A DNA stretch of 64,000 nucleotides, taken from Chlamydiales bacterium. Lineage in GTDB: Bacteria > Chlamydiota > Chlamydiia > Chlamydiales > JARBTQ01. The notes under the pieces are model-generated. The model worked only from the letters and a program-made list of their open reading frames with translations, had not been told where the DNA came from and did no database searches. The translations under genes were made by a program, and so were the position numbers. Where the stretch lies: contig JARBTQ010000001.1 of assembly GCA_029240075.1 (NCBI GenBank), positions 1-64,000 on the forward strand. Reading direction: 5' to 3'. Of this stretch, positions 11,601 to 20,354 are shown piece by piece. Each line of letters starts with the position of its first letter. The stretch's first letter is position 1.

Positions 11601-13972
11601 TGTTTAAAACTTAAAATTTCATTTTCAATCTCTAAATTTCCCGAGATAGATTCAAAATACCAGCCAAATTGCCTATTTTGGTATCTAGCTCCACTTACAG
11701 GAACAGAGCCCCAATGCTTTTCTTTGGACAAATCCACATAATAATTGCTCCAAATTGGCTTCTCTTTATGATCATAATTATTTTCTATTTTAAGATATGG
11801 AGTGTCTAGCACTAAATCTGTTGGGCAGTAACGGAAGGTCAATAAAGATGCTTCGATAACTCCCTGTACATCACATTTTCCAGTTAGTTTAGAATCTGCT
11901 TCAATGAAAATAAAAGGGGCAATATACTTTTCTATAGCAATTTTCTGTGCGCTAAAGGAACCTTGACAATCTTGTATTGAAAGCTCTTTGCCTGTAAAGT
12001 CTATATCCAGTAAACACTCAAAAGGGATATCATCTTTATTAATGGAATCTTGAACCTGTAAATCTCCTTTGACATAAAGCTTGGAATTTGGTTTGAATCC
12101 AATCGTAGTTTCTATGCAAATATCAGAGTCTGTAAAAGCTTGAATTATTGCATTGGAAGATCGTACTGGTAGTGGGAGTAGATTTAGTAATCCCAACATT
12201 TGCCCTTTAAGACAAATAAACGTATCCAAATCTTTAGAATCTTGCCTCTGCCAAGTTGTTGAAATTTGCAAGCCGTTACAAACGGCTTCCAAATTGGCTT
12301 GCTGAATCAGACCTTTATCAAGAAATAGCGAAGCTTCTATATTGTGAACATTCCACCATCGATATGAGGGCTCCAAGTACTGTACTGTACCCCCATCTAT
12401 TTGAAAAGCACCCTCCATTATAGACAAAAGATTATCTTTTACAGCACTAATTGCTCCCACTCCATTGATTTTATCTATCCCTATTTTTAGATTCAAAGGC
12501 ATGTAAGTTGCCTGCAAATTACGACCTGTCAAATTAACTATCTGCACGGACTGTAACTTATCGAATATAAGTTCTGCCCTAAGGCTAATATCTATACTGC
12601 CTTTTTCAACTAAAAGGTGGTCTACGTCTGGAAAAATATTTCCTATAACACCTTGTGCTGTTCCTACTTCCTGTGGAGAAATATTAGACAACTCCATCTC
12701 AATGATACTTTTATCTGCTGCATAATTATCTACCAAAAGATGAATACTAGCATTTTCTCTTTTTTCAGGAGCTAAAGCTATACTTAAATCGAAATAATTT
12801 GATTTCTGCCCTATAATTAGGGACCCCTCCGCTTTAAACGGAGTATCCTCATCTATCTTATCTAAAAAGCCGCTTAACATAAATCTAGGTACATACCAAG
12901 GCTCAAGAAAGCATTCTCCTAGTAATTGGTGCATATGCCAGTTTACAAAGCCTTCCTTAACTAAGGTAACTGCACCTGGCTTCTGAATTTTGGCTTGTAA
13001 GAAAGTTTGAGAAGCGATTTTTTGCCATAAGGGCGATAATTTTTTAACAGCCCCTAAATCCTTATGAGGATGATGGTAGACGCTGATTTCACTTAAAGGC
13101 AATTCTACCTCCAATCCTATGGCAGGATATTCCATCCTAAAATCTAATAAATTTAGATTTCCAACTAAAAGGGGCTCTTCTTTTTTATCGACGTGAGAAA
13201 ATGATAGTAGGCCGTCTAAAAAACCTCTTGAACAACTAAAAGCATACTTTGTATTATCCCCTGCTTTACCGGTCGTCTTTGGAAAAAACTGCTTAAGCTC
13301 TACTATATCAACTTTATTAAATTCGAATACGAATTGGTTTGAATGAGGGATAGGACCATTTATTGATTCCTTAAGCCACCGCATATTAATACTGTTCGTA
13401 TGGTCTAAAAAGTTGTTTTTACTGTGGATTTGCAACTGACCATTCCCAAGCTTACTATCATATTCAAAAGTAGCGCAACTCAGAGGAATTGGTGGGTTAA
13501 AGTCTAAGTTTGTCGTTAAAGGATAGATCAAGCCTTGTTCGATCTTATAATCAATAGTAAACCAGTTGTAATTTGTCGTATTTTCTGTAGCTTTAAAGAA
13601 TTGCGCAGAAAGTAAAAGTTCATCATAGTATGCTTCTGGTTTTAAAACATTTAAGTCAAAATACAGATGAGCTCGCCGCCAATCTACTTTAAAACTTAAA
13701 GATAGTTTTTCAGCCTGTAAACAAGAATAAGTATCATTTAATTTTGATTGAATAAGGCTTTCATTTAGTTTAAGACTAGGTTGCTGAATGATAATACTGT
13801 TTTTTTCCCAGACAAAACTTTTGTATGTTAACGGCACGCCAAAATAATAGCGGCATAACGCTTGAGTCTGCCATTCACTTATAGCTGTTAACCAGGCTGT
13901 ATATGATAGCAAGCACCAGATACTTAAAACGCCTATAAATAAGAGGATACCATTCTTTTTCTTAGAAAGCAT
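8648..13972 (-). CDS. large AsmA/TamB/YhdP-like protein with N-terminal TM anchor
   Basis: ORF 8648..14083; MLSKKKNGILLFIGVLSIWCLLSY suggests a start at 13972. One N-terminal TM helix followed by ~1,700 aa of repetitive beta-rich sequence. Family assignment is by architecture only. Confidence 0.6.
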   Translation of the reverse strand: MLSKKKNGILLFIGVLSIWCLLSYTAWLTAISEWQTQALCRYYFGVPLTYKSFVWEKNSIIIQQPSLKLNESLIQSKLNDTYSCLQAEKLSLSFKVDWRRAHLYFDLNVLKPEAYYDELLLSAQFFKATENTTNYNWFTIDYKIEQGLIYPLTTNLDFNPPIPLSCATFEYDSKLGNGQLQIHSKNNFLDHTNSINMRWLKESINGPIPHSNQFVFEFNKVDIVELKQFFPKTTGKAGDNTKYAFSCSRGFLDGLLSFSHVDKKEEPLLVGNLNLLDFRMEYPAIGLEVELPLSEISVYHHPHKDLGAVKKLSPLWQKIASQTFLQAKIQKPGAVTLVKEGFVNWHMHQLLGECFLEPWYVPRFMLSGFLDKIDEDTPFKAEGSLIIGQKSNYFDLSIALAPEKRENASIHLLVDNYAADKSIIEMELSNISPQEVGTAQGVIGNIFPDVDHLLVEKGSIDISLRAELIFDKLQSVQIVNLTGRNLQATYMPLNLKIGIDKINGVGAISAVKDNLLSIMEGAFQIDGGTVQYLEPSYRWWNVHNIEASLFLDKGLIQQANLEAVCNGLQISTTWQRQDSKDLDTFICLKGQMLGLLNLLPLPVRSSNAIIQAFTDSDICIETTIGFKPNSKLYVKGDLQVQDSINKDDIPFECLLDIDFTGKELSIQDCQGSFSAQKIAIEKYIAPFIFIEADSKLTGKCDVQGVIEASLLTFRYCPTDLVLDTPYLKIENNYDHKEKPIWSNYYVDLSKEKHWGSVPVSGARYQNRQFGWYFESISGNLEIENEILSFKHLKATSEGLAIDADLFIDLTMDDSIDISLNAHSIGGKLSNLQKFLAYLGKSKVWDIPIEGKLNLKQEPLSIHATLYPDQPERNQWVIHAEGKAEQIRTLSSYKAGIERGELSFSYDYPLDTLKIADCEGEYFNNSLCKKHKYNWKIPYLTVECLTDKLCATFDFAMSEGLASKAHLKGSIIKADQTKGNLSEYSLYLDEDSKLADNFYFGIKEMRFNEEGLPTHISAFPTFSLKALAEDLPLILPFAWLEDLNPLFNRIQELGQYKGIISSHIELSDPLRQIYHFTAESEEIALGNYSCENFKIDSAFSSKHWVINQLIWNHTESSLDAYQLKKGVLGINSLRCNSKDQLYVDLQGQYDYLNQSAQFSVRDASIDIEILAQKFAAHLNQVNSYQGKLKGKGVLELDCFNEDFVPQKINGQLSIETTDLIINNTKINTPQPIQLSIDSEEELVSITKALFHLDFIEDSEKTIKSSKPSEELSSFMGPDVVLDFDKITYRAYKRTWNLEKGQFQIATKAPTKIAERLGYYFNTEFKSKFILDNSCFKNPITGSLDITGRNNEYKWQLKVAPNTYFLSGKDLQLDAINIKYTPFEGLQVQTAIPLNSKNNLVASFQSNDSTIKAGTLKLATSNTFEWPVQPNADKSNVILYWERDNKYGLLVPCIVGEIAGWKVDLTAYELEEGETLEFLPFKGSLYCSLAEFYPYLPTMVKPIFKQSSSNSYYEFKGDFKLSKNNISQSVFKGSLEGKDNKIYNTPIDLASAKIEYVSKKMKISHLKLKTGDASLKADSVLLKVNNKQLWKLEIPQILIHNVRPKNLTAVEGKKINSSFEISYGELNSLKGIIGEANTFAGEGYINFENKPKNHWLKPFFAIPSEMVAQMGISPELLIPVKGSLHYKIQSNRMDLTNLSNCYSQSKKSQFFLAQEYMPSSVGFDGKLNIAVKVKQRVMFKFGELFIFYIRGDLNHPSYQVRSLKKETRAKMYEADP

Positions 13973-14263
13973 AAGATAATTTATAAATACTATTAGATAA
14001 AAATTTAGGAAGAAAATACACGTATTTAATTTTAATTTGAATGGTTTTATCTTAGCTATAATTAAATAATAAATTCCACTCATTACTAAAAAAAAGATCT
14101 ATAACAAAGCTTTTTTTCTATAATAGAAACAGCAGCCCTTCTTACCTAGTGTAGAGGATTGCGCAGTTTTATCGCAATAATAGCTATTTTCACCTATTTT
14201 TTATTTTCCTTATTCTATCAAATTTGTTAGGTTCTGGGTTATAAGGAAAAACTATATAACTAG

Positions 14264-15805
14264 GTGCAACTCTCAGCTATGCTACGCAAGTTTTTAGATT
14301 GGCAATTGTCCTTGATGGAAAAAGGTAAACCTTTACATAGGTTACGCCCGCTAGTAGGTGCCATGGACACCTTCTTTTATGAACCTCCTTGCCGTACAAA
14401 CTCTGGCCCTCATATTCGAGATGCTGTAGATCTCAAGCGCTGGATGAGTATTGTAGTGGGAGCTCTGATTCCCTGTATTTTAATGGCTATTTGGAATACA
14501 GGAATACAAAAATTAGTTTATGCAAGTGGGAACTACCATTTAATGGATGAATTCCTCACTGCTTCTAATTCGCTGCAAGGCTACATTGATTTTGCTACGA
14601 AGGATCAACGTTGGTTTGAAATCCTCAAGCTAGGTCTAATGGCATTTCTTCCCCTTGTTATTATTTCCTATACGGTGGGGGGATTATGGGAAGTTTTATT
14701 TGCTTGTGTCCGTGGGCATGAAGTAGCTGAAGGATTTCTAGTAACAGGAATGCTTTATGCTTTGATTCTTCCACCAACAATTCCTTATTGGATGGCTGCA
14801 ATAGGGGTAAGTGCTGGTGTTATTTTAGGAAAAGAAGTTTTTGGCGGTACAGGAATGAATATATTTAACCCTGCACTTGTATGCCGTTGTTTCCTATTTT
14901 TTACATTCCCAAGCCAGATGAGTGGTGATATTTGGGTAGGAACTAACCCGACTACAATTTCAGAAAGTTTAGCTACTATGAATCAAGAAGCTCAAAAACC
15001 AACATTTGACGCTTATAGTCAAGCTACTAATTGTAGTCTATTTAATATCTCTACGGATATAAAGCGTGTACACGTTGATGCCATTACAGCTCATCACCTA
15101 AATAATGAGGTGGGAACTATTGATGTCATTCAAAACCAATTGAATCATTGGGGATCAAACAACTCAGGATTAAGCACATTACAAAAACTCGACAGTGAAC
15201 AATTACGTTCATTTGTTACAGGGACTTTAGATAATGGCGGTCTAGGATTATCACCAGAATATTACGATGCTGCTTATCGCTTTGCTAACATGCAAGCTGG
15301 GCATGGCATTTTTTCTGATATGAATTTCTTTTTAGGTAATAAGCTTGGTTGTTTAGGAGAAACCTCCGTCCTAGCTTGTTTGATTGGAGCCATTATACTA
15401 ATAGCTGCAAGAATTGCTTCTTGGAGAACAATCTTTGGAACAATTTTAGGAGCCTTTGGTGTAGCTTACCTATTCCAGATAGGAGCTTCGAGTTTAGGAG
15501 CAGACCATGGAGCTTGGAATGCAGCAAAATATGCTTTTCCAGCTTATAAACATTTACTTATCGGTGGACTGGCTTTCGGCGCTGCTTTTATGGCTACCGA
15601 TCCTGTAACTGCACCTGGTAATAATTTAGGACGTTGGATCTATGGAATATTTATAGGAGCAGTTGCTATCATCATCCGTATCATTAATCCTGCGTACCCT
15701 GAAGGAGTTATGCTAGCGATTTTATTAGGAAATGCTTTTGCACCTTTAATAGATCGTATCTGTGTTTCATATAGCAGGAGGGCTCACCGTGTCGGGACAA
15801 CCTAA
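14264..15805 (+). CDS. nqrB: Na(+)-translocating NADH-quinone reductase subunit B
   Basis: 513 aa; RnfD/NqrB family sequence (MDTFFYEPP, GGTGMNIFNPALVCRCFLFF, MATDPVTAPGNNLGRWIYG); GTG start. Confidence 0.93.
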   Translation: MQLSAMLRKFLDWQLSLMEKGKPLHRLRPLVGAMDTFFYEPPCRTNSGPHIRDAVDLKRWMSIVVGALIPCILMAIWNTGIQKLVYASGNYHLMDEFLTASNSLQGYIDFATKDQRWFEILKLGLMAFLPLVIISYTVGGLWEVLFACVRGHEVAEGFLVTGMLYALILPPTIPYWMAAIGVSAGVILGKEVFGGTGMNIFNPALVCRCFLFFTFPSQMSGDIWVGTNPTTISESLATMNQEAQKPTFDAYSQATNCSLFNISTDIKRVHVDAITAHHLNNEVGTIDVIQNQLNHWGSNNSGLSTLQKLDSEQLRSFVTGTLDNGGLGLSPEYYDAAYRFANMQAGHGIFSDMNFFLGNKLGCLGETSVLACLIGAIILIAARIASWRTIFGTILGAFGVAYLFQIGASSLGADHGAWNAAKYAFPAYKHLLIGGLAFGAAFMATDPVTAPGNNLGRWIYGIFIGAVAIIIRIINPAYPEGVMLAILLGNAFAPLIDRICVSYSRRAHRVGTT

Positions 15806-16697
15806 TACTTCAAGTAATAGCTATACAGTCGCATTCATTGTCATTTTATGTACAATTTGCGGTACTCTTTTAGCATTATTAGCAACAGGGTTAAAAGATA
15901 AACAAGATCATGCTCAAGAGCTGGATCGTAGCAAACAATTACTTATCGCTGCTCGTATGTTTCATCGAGATGGCTACTTTCTAATGACACAGGATGGAAA
16001 AAATTATATCCCAGCAAAAATGGATAAAGGGATTCAGTTAGTTCCTGGCTCAGTAAATGATAAAGCTACTTCTGAGCAAATAACACAATTATCACAAGGG
16101 CGTATTAAACCTTTATTGGTAGATATTGCAGGAGAAGCTAAAACTTTTGCAGAAGCAAAAGTTCAAATGGAAGAATATCTGTCTGCGAACAAGAAAGCAG
16201 GATATGCTAACCTTCCATTAAAGCTAATATATGCTGTACTACCCAATAAAGCACAAGTCTCTAGCTCAGACAAACCAGAGTCTTACATCATACCCATTAA
16301 TGGGCGAGCTTTATGGGATTCTGTTTACGGCTATTTAGCTATAGAAAATAATGGAAACACCGTTATAGGAACTTCTTGGTATAAGCATGCTGAAACTCCA
16401 GGTTTGGGTGCTAATATTACAGAAGAATCTTGGCAATCACAGTTTTCAGGAAAAGTGATTTTTCAGCCAGATGTAACTGGTAAAACAGACTTCGCTACAG
16501 CCCCTATTGGATTAACTGTGATTAAAGGAAAAGTAAAAGATATCATGGGCAACAATCCTAAAGGGATGGCTTGCATTGACGGAATGGCTGGAGCTACTTT
16601 AACCGGTAATGGTATAACAAAAGCTTATAAAGACAGCTTAACACCTTATAAGCCTTTCTTCTTGAAGCTACATGCTGCGCACGGAGGGCAATCATAA
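15790..16697 (+). CDS. nqrC: Na(+)-translocating NADH-quinone reductase subunit C
   Basis: ORF 15762..16697; GTG at 15790 (MSGQPNTSSNSYTVAFIVILCTICGTLLALLA) is the likely start. FMN-binding motif DGMAGATLTGNG. Confidence 0.92.
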
Positions 16698-16700
16698 ACT

Positions 16701-17345
16701 ATGAGTAAAAAAGAAGTTTCTTCCAAAAGATTATTTCTAAATCAATTATGGAATGAGAATCCAATCCTTCTCTCCATTTTAGGAATTTGCTCTGCATTGG
16801 CTGTTACTAGCAGTGTCAAAGTCTCATTGACCATGGGTATTTCAGTAACCTTAGTGACAGCTTTTTCATCTTTTTTTGTATCTCTTATTCGTAACTATAC
16901 TCCTGATAGTGTACGTATGATCACGCAACTAGCTGTAATCTCGTCATTTGTGATTACTGTTGATCAATTCCTACGGGCCTATATGTATGATATCTCTAAA
17001 GTTCTATCAGTATTTGTAGGTTTAATCATTACAAACTGTATTGTAATGGGTCGTGCGGAAGCAATGGCTAAGAACGTTCCTCCTGTACCTGCTTTTTTTG
17101 ATGGTTTAGGTGCTGGAGCCAGTTATGGCATCGTTCTATTGATTGTTGCTGTTATCCGTGAACTATTTGGATTTGGAACTCTCTACAATATTAGAGTTAT
17201 TCCTTTAGAGTGGTATGCTACCCCACAGAATCCAGATGGATATCAAAACTTTGGTTTAATGGTGCTCTCCCCTGCCGCTTTCTTCATCTTAGCTGGTATG
17301 ATCTGGGTAGTAAACATTATAAACAGCAAGAAAGCTAGTCACTGA
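16701..17345 (+). CDS. nqrD: Na(+)-translocating NADH-quinone reductase subunit D
   Basis: 214 aa RnfE/NqrD family membrane protein ([22 protein letters not shown]) in the nqr operon. Confidence 0.93.
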   Translation: MSKKEVSSKRLFLNQLWNENPILLSILGICSALAVTSSVKVSLTMGISVTLVTAFSSFFVSLIRNYTPDSVRMITQLAVISSFVITVDQFLRAYMYDISKVLSVFVGLIITNCIVMGRAEAMAKNVPPVPAFFDGLGAGASYGIVLLIVAVIRELFGFGTLYNIRVIPLEWYATPQNPDGYQNFGLMVLSPAAFFILAGMIWVVNIINSKKASH

Positions 17346-17370
17346 TTGCGGAGAAATTAGGAGTACAATT

Positions 17371-18108
17371 ATGGAATGGATGGGACCTTATACCCCGCTA
17401 AATCTTTTAGGGTTATTGATACAGTCGGTATTTGTCGATAACGTCTTACTAGTAAATTTTCTAGGGATGTGTACATTTTTAGCATGCTCTAATAAATTAA
17501 AGACTGCCAATGGACTAGGAATAGCTGTAATTGGAGTAATGATTATTGCGGGCTCTCTTAACTGGGTAGCCAATCAATACCTTTTAGTCCCAGGGGCTCT
17601 CAAATGGCTAAATGTATTTGGAATTGATGCTTCTAACATCGATTTAAGCTTTTTGCAATTCATTATGTTTATCTCTATCATTGCAGGCTTTGTGCAAGTG
17701 CTTGAAATCGTTATGGAAAAGTTTACTCCTGCGCTTTACAATGCGTTGGGAATATTCCTACCATTAATTACAGTAAACTGCGCAATCTTAGGGGGCTGCT
17801 TAATTGCAACCCCTCGTGAATATCCTTTTATTCCTCATGTAGTTTACATGACAGGATCTGGGATCGGTTGGTGGTTAGCAATTGTTCTCATGGCAGCTAT
17901 CCGTGAAAAACTTAGTTACTCACATGTAGTTCCAGGACTTAAAGGAATGGGAATTACATTTGTGGCGGCAGGTTTGATGGCAATGGCTTTCATGGGATTG
18001 GGTGGTATTCAACTTTCAGCCCCTACCGGGCAGAAAGCAGCTGCTCAAACAGAGCAAGCCAAAGCTACAGCAGCATTGGCAAACTCCAGCAAATCATTTA
18101 CTAGATAG
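17371..18108 (+). CDS. nqrE: Na(+)-translocating NADH-quinone reductase subunit E
   Basis: 245 aa RnfA/NqrE family (QSVFVDNVLLVNFLGMC, LPLITVNCAILGG). Confidence 0.93.
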   Translation: MEWMGPYTPLNLLGLLIQSVFVDNVLLVNFLGMCTFLACSNKLKTANGLGIAVIGVMIIAGSLNWVANQYLLVPGALKWLNVFGIDASNIDLSFLQFIMFISIIAGFVQVLEIVMEKFTPALYNALGIFLPLITVNCAILGGCLIATPREYPFIPHVVYMTGSGIGWWLAIVLMAAIREKLSYSHVVPGLKGMGITFVAAGLMAMAFMGLGGIQLSAPTGQKAAAQTEQAKATAALANSSKSFTR

Positions 18109-18114
18109 GCCTAC

Positions 18115-18142
18115 AAGGCTCTAATCACACGATTAGAGCCTT
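18115..18142. terminator. perfect stem-loop between convergent nqrE and truncated glycosyltransferase
   Basis: AAGGCTCTAATC-ACAC-GATTAGAGCCTT, 12-bp perfect stem with 4-nt loop, 6 bp after the nqrE stop; no clear U tract on either strand. Confidence 0.6.
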
Positions 18143-18171
18143 ATCAAAAATAGATTTGCAATTTTAATCTA

Positions 18172-18513
18172 TTACAATAGACCTATTGCAAGATGATGGT
18201 TGAATCTTTTATGAAAGTTGATATGATTTTCAATAAAAAGAGGTGAAACAATAATATCACAATCTAAAAAAATGAAGACTTCTCCTTTTGCAATGCTCAT
18301 GCCTCGATTACGAGCATAAGCAGCTCCTCGATGTTCCGAATAAAGGATATGCATAGAGGGGTGCTCGATATCTAACTTTTGCCCATTACTCCCATCATCT
18401 ACAACAATAATTTCAAATTTCTCTAAAGTTATACTCTGTTGAATTAATGACCTTAAAACTAAGCTAAGATGATCAATTCGATTATGATGTGGAATAATTA
18501 CACTTGCTAGCAA
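18172..18513 (-). pseudogene. truncated family 2 glycosyltransferase (N-terminal GT-A part only)
   Basis: 113 aa: ASVIIPHHNRIDHLSLVLRSL...IIVVDDGSNG...AAYARNRGMSIAKGEVFIFLDCDI (DxD-like region), then a stop; nqrE begins 64 bp away, so no room for the rest. Confidence 0.6.
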
Positions 18514-18983
18514 AGCTGTACCTCTAATAAATCGATCTCACTGACTGGATTGGGAGTATTCGCAAAATAATGCTCATGGATATGACGCATAGTATCTTTT
18601 TGATTAGCGAATCCCAAAAGATCACAAGCTTGTTCCAAGGAACACCATCGGCATTCTGAATGCTCTCTAGGAGATAATTTAATCTCTGAGTTTTGCGAAA
18701 GAAAAGCACAAAAGTTAGCACTATAAGCTATCTTATCTTTTTGTCGGTCATAAAACATAGTAACATTTACGCTATATCCTTTATGCACATGCTGCCCTGT
18801 TTCTTCGAAGACCTCACGACCTGCTGCAAAAGCTACATTTTCATCCCCTTCAATTTTTCCTGTAACAATTTGCCAAATTCCTGGTAAGTAAACCTCTTGG
18901 GATCTCTTTATAAGTAAATATTTAACTTCTGAAGAGGTTTTATTATCTGCCAAATAAACTGCTAGAAATTGAGGACGCATCAT
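18507..18983 (-). CDS. NUDIX hydrolase
   Basis: 158 aa with Nudix-like box GKIEGDENVAFAAGREVFEETGQ. Confidence 0.8.
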   Translation of the reverse strand: MMRPQFLAVYLADNKTSSEVKYLLIKRSQEVYLPGIWQIVTGKIEGDENVAFAAGREVFEETGQHVHKGYSVNVTMFYDRQKDKIAYSANFCAFLSQNSEIKLSPREHSECRWCSLEQACDLLGFANQKDTMRHIHEHYFANTPNPVSEIDLLEVQLC

Positions 18984-19257
18984 CTTTATCCTATTTAAGT
19001 TTGAAGTAAACTAATTCCTTCTGTAATTAGTTATTTGATTAAAAATATGCTCTAAGCCGAGACTAACTGCTGTAAGTGTTTTTCTGAATGCTTTGAATTT
19101 ATGATACTTTTTGCATAACCTAGCTTTGCATAATCTGCTAAGTCCCTGTCGTTATCTTTTGATAAGCGATCTATTTTAAATCGAGTAGATGAACAGTTAT
19201 GACATCTTTGTCGTGCAATAAGGATTATTCCTCTCTTTTATCTCGTAAGCTTAACAG

Positions 19258-19692
19258 CTATGCACTTGTATACTCAGCAGTAGGATTGTTCTTATCTTCT
19301 TTGTCATATATTCGGTAATCACAAGGAATAATTCGATCGCCGTTTGTCCATAATAAAGCGCCACGGTTGATTTCCTTAACTATTGCATGATGTTTACCTA
19401 ACCAATGATAAGCAACAAGCTCTATCTTATGTGCGTACAACTTATCTAAAGTTGAATCATCATAGACCAAGATCCCTTGATTTAGCTCTACAAATACCTT
19501 AGCCTCTTCCCATAAAGAATTTAAATTAGAATTTAAACGGTATAGAAGCCTGTTAATACTATCATGTGAAGCTGGTTCTGAAGTGTAGCTCAAAACTTTT
19601 TCAGCTTCACTGCAGCTGTATAGCTTTTGGCAAGCAATTAAGAAGTTAATGTAATCGATTTCAGAGCATTTGGGTTTATTCATTATCAACAT
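19258..19692 (-). pseudogene. transposase remnant (DDE IS4/IS701-like)
   Basis: 144 aa containing ILVYDDSTLDKLYAHKIELVAYHWLGKHHAIVKEINRGALLWTNGDRIIPCDYRIYDKE, typical of the N-terminal part of a DDE transposase; the rest is missing. Confidence 0.65.
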
Positions 19693-20354
19693 TAATATAA
19701 TTAAAACTAGATATCTACTATAGCATCTCTAGTTTAAATTTTGTCGACTGCGTAACTCCTGTAAATAAGCCTATTAATATTAAGTCATTTAGTCAATTTC
19801 ACTGTTAACCATCTAGATAAAATTCTTACAAAAAACTTTTTATAGAAATCAATCAGGTCGATCTGAAGAGAGTGATATAAGAGTTCTAGAGCTTAAGGTT
19901 CTATCTAAATAATTTTCATAAAGTATGTGTGAGCTATAAAAATGTTTTATTAACCCTTTCCCTATAGAAAAGATTACCCAATTATTACGAAGTTCTACAT
20001 GGTTTTAACGGGGGAAGCTGTTCCTTTACATCCTTGCGAGCATAATATAAACCTATCAGCCCTAATTTTAAGAGTTATAGTTGCTCATTTTCTAGCTAGC
20101 AAAATTTCAAACTTATGTTCTATCTTAGATAGCGAACTTTTCACAAAAACTATAAGAGCAGTTTATAATTGCCCAGTTTTTAGGTGTTTAAAAGCCTGCA
20201 AACAAAGCAAAAAAGGTATTTTTTTAAATTAACTCGTTGATGTTCAGCAAACTACGTGTAGACCCGTATTTTATACGGTATTTTCTTTGATAACTTTCAA
20301 GCATAGTAGCTCCATATAAATTAATTCTTCGTACCTACAAGGGAAAATTAAAGG

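Noticed and set aside
14264-18108. nqrBCDE without nqrA or nqrF as an anomaly
   Set aside because: A split nqr locus is the usual arrangement in Chlamydiae, so not unusual here.
19999-20232. 77-aa ORF upstream of the membrane protein
   Set aside because: Short, no recognisable motif, in a degenerate region; could be a remnant but is unsupported.
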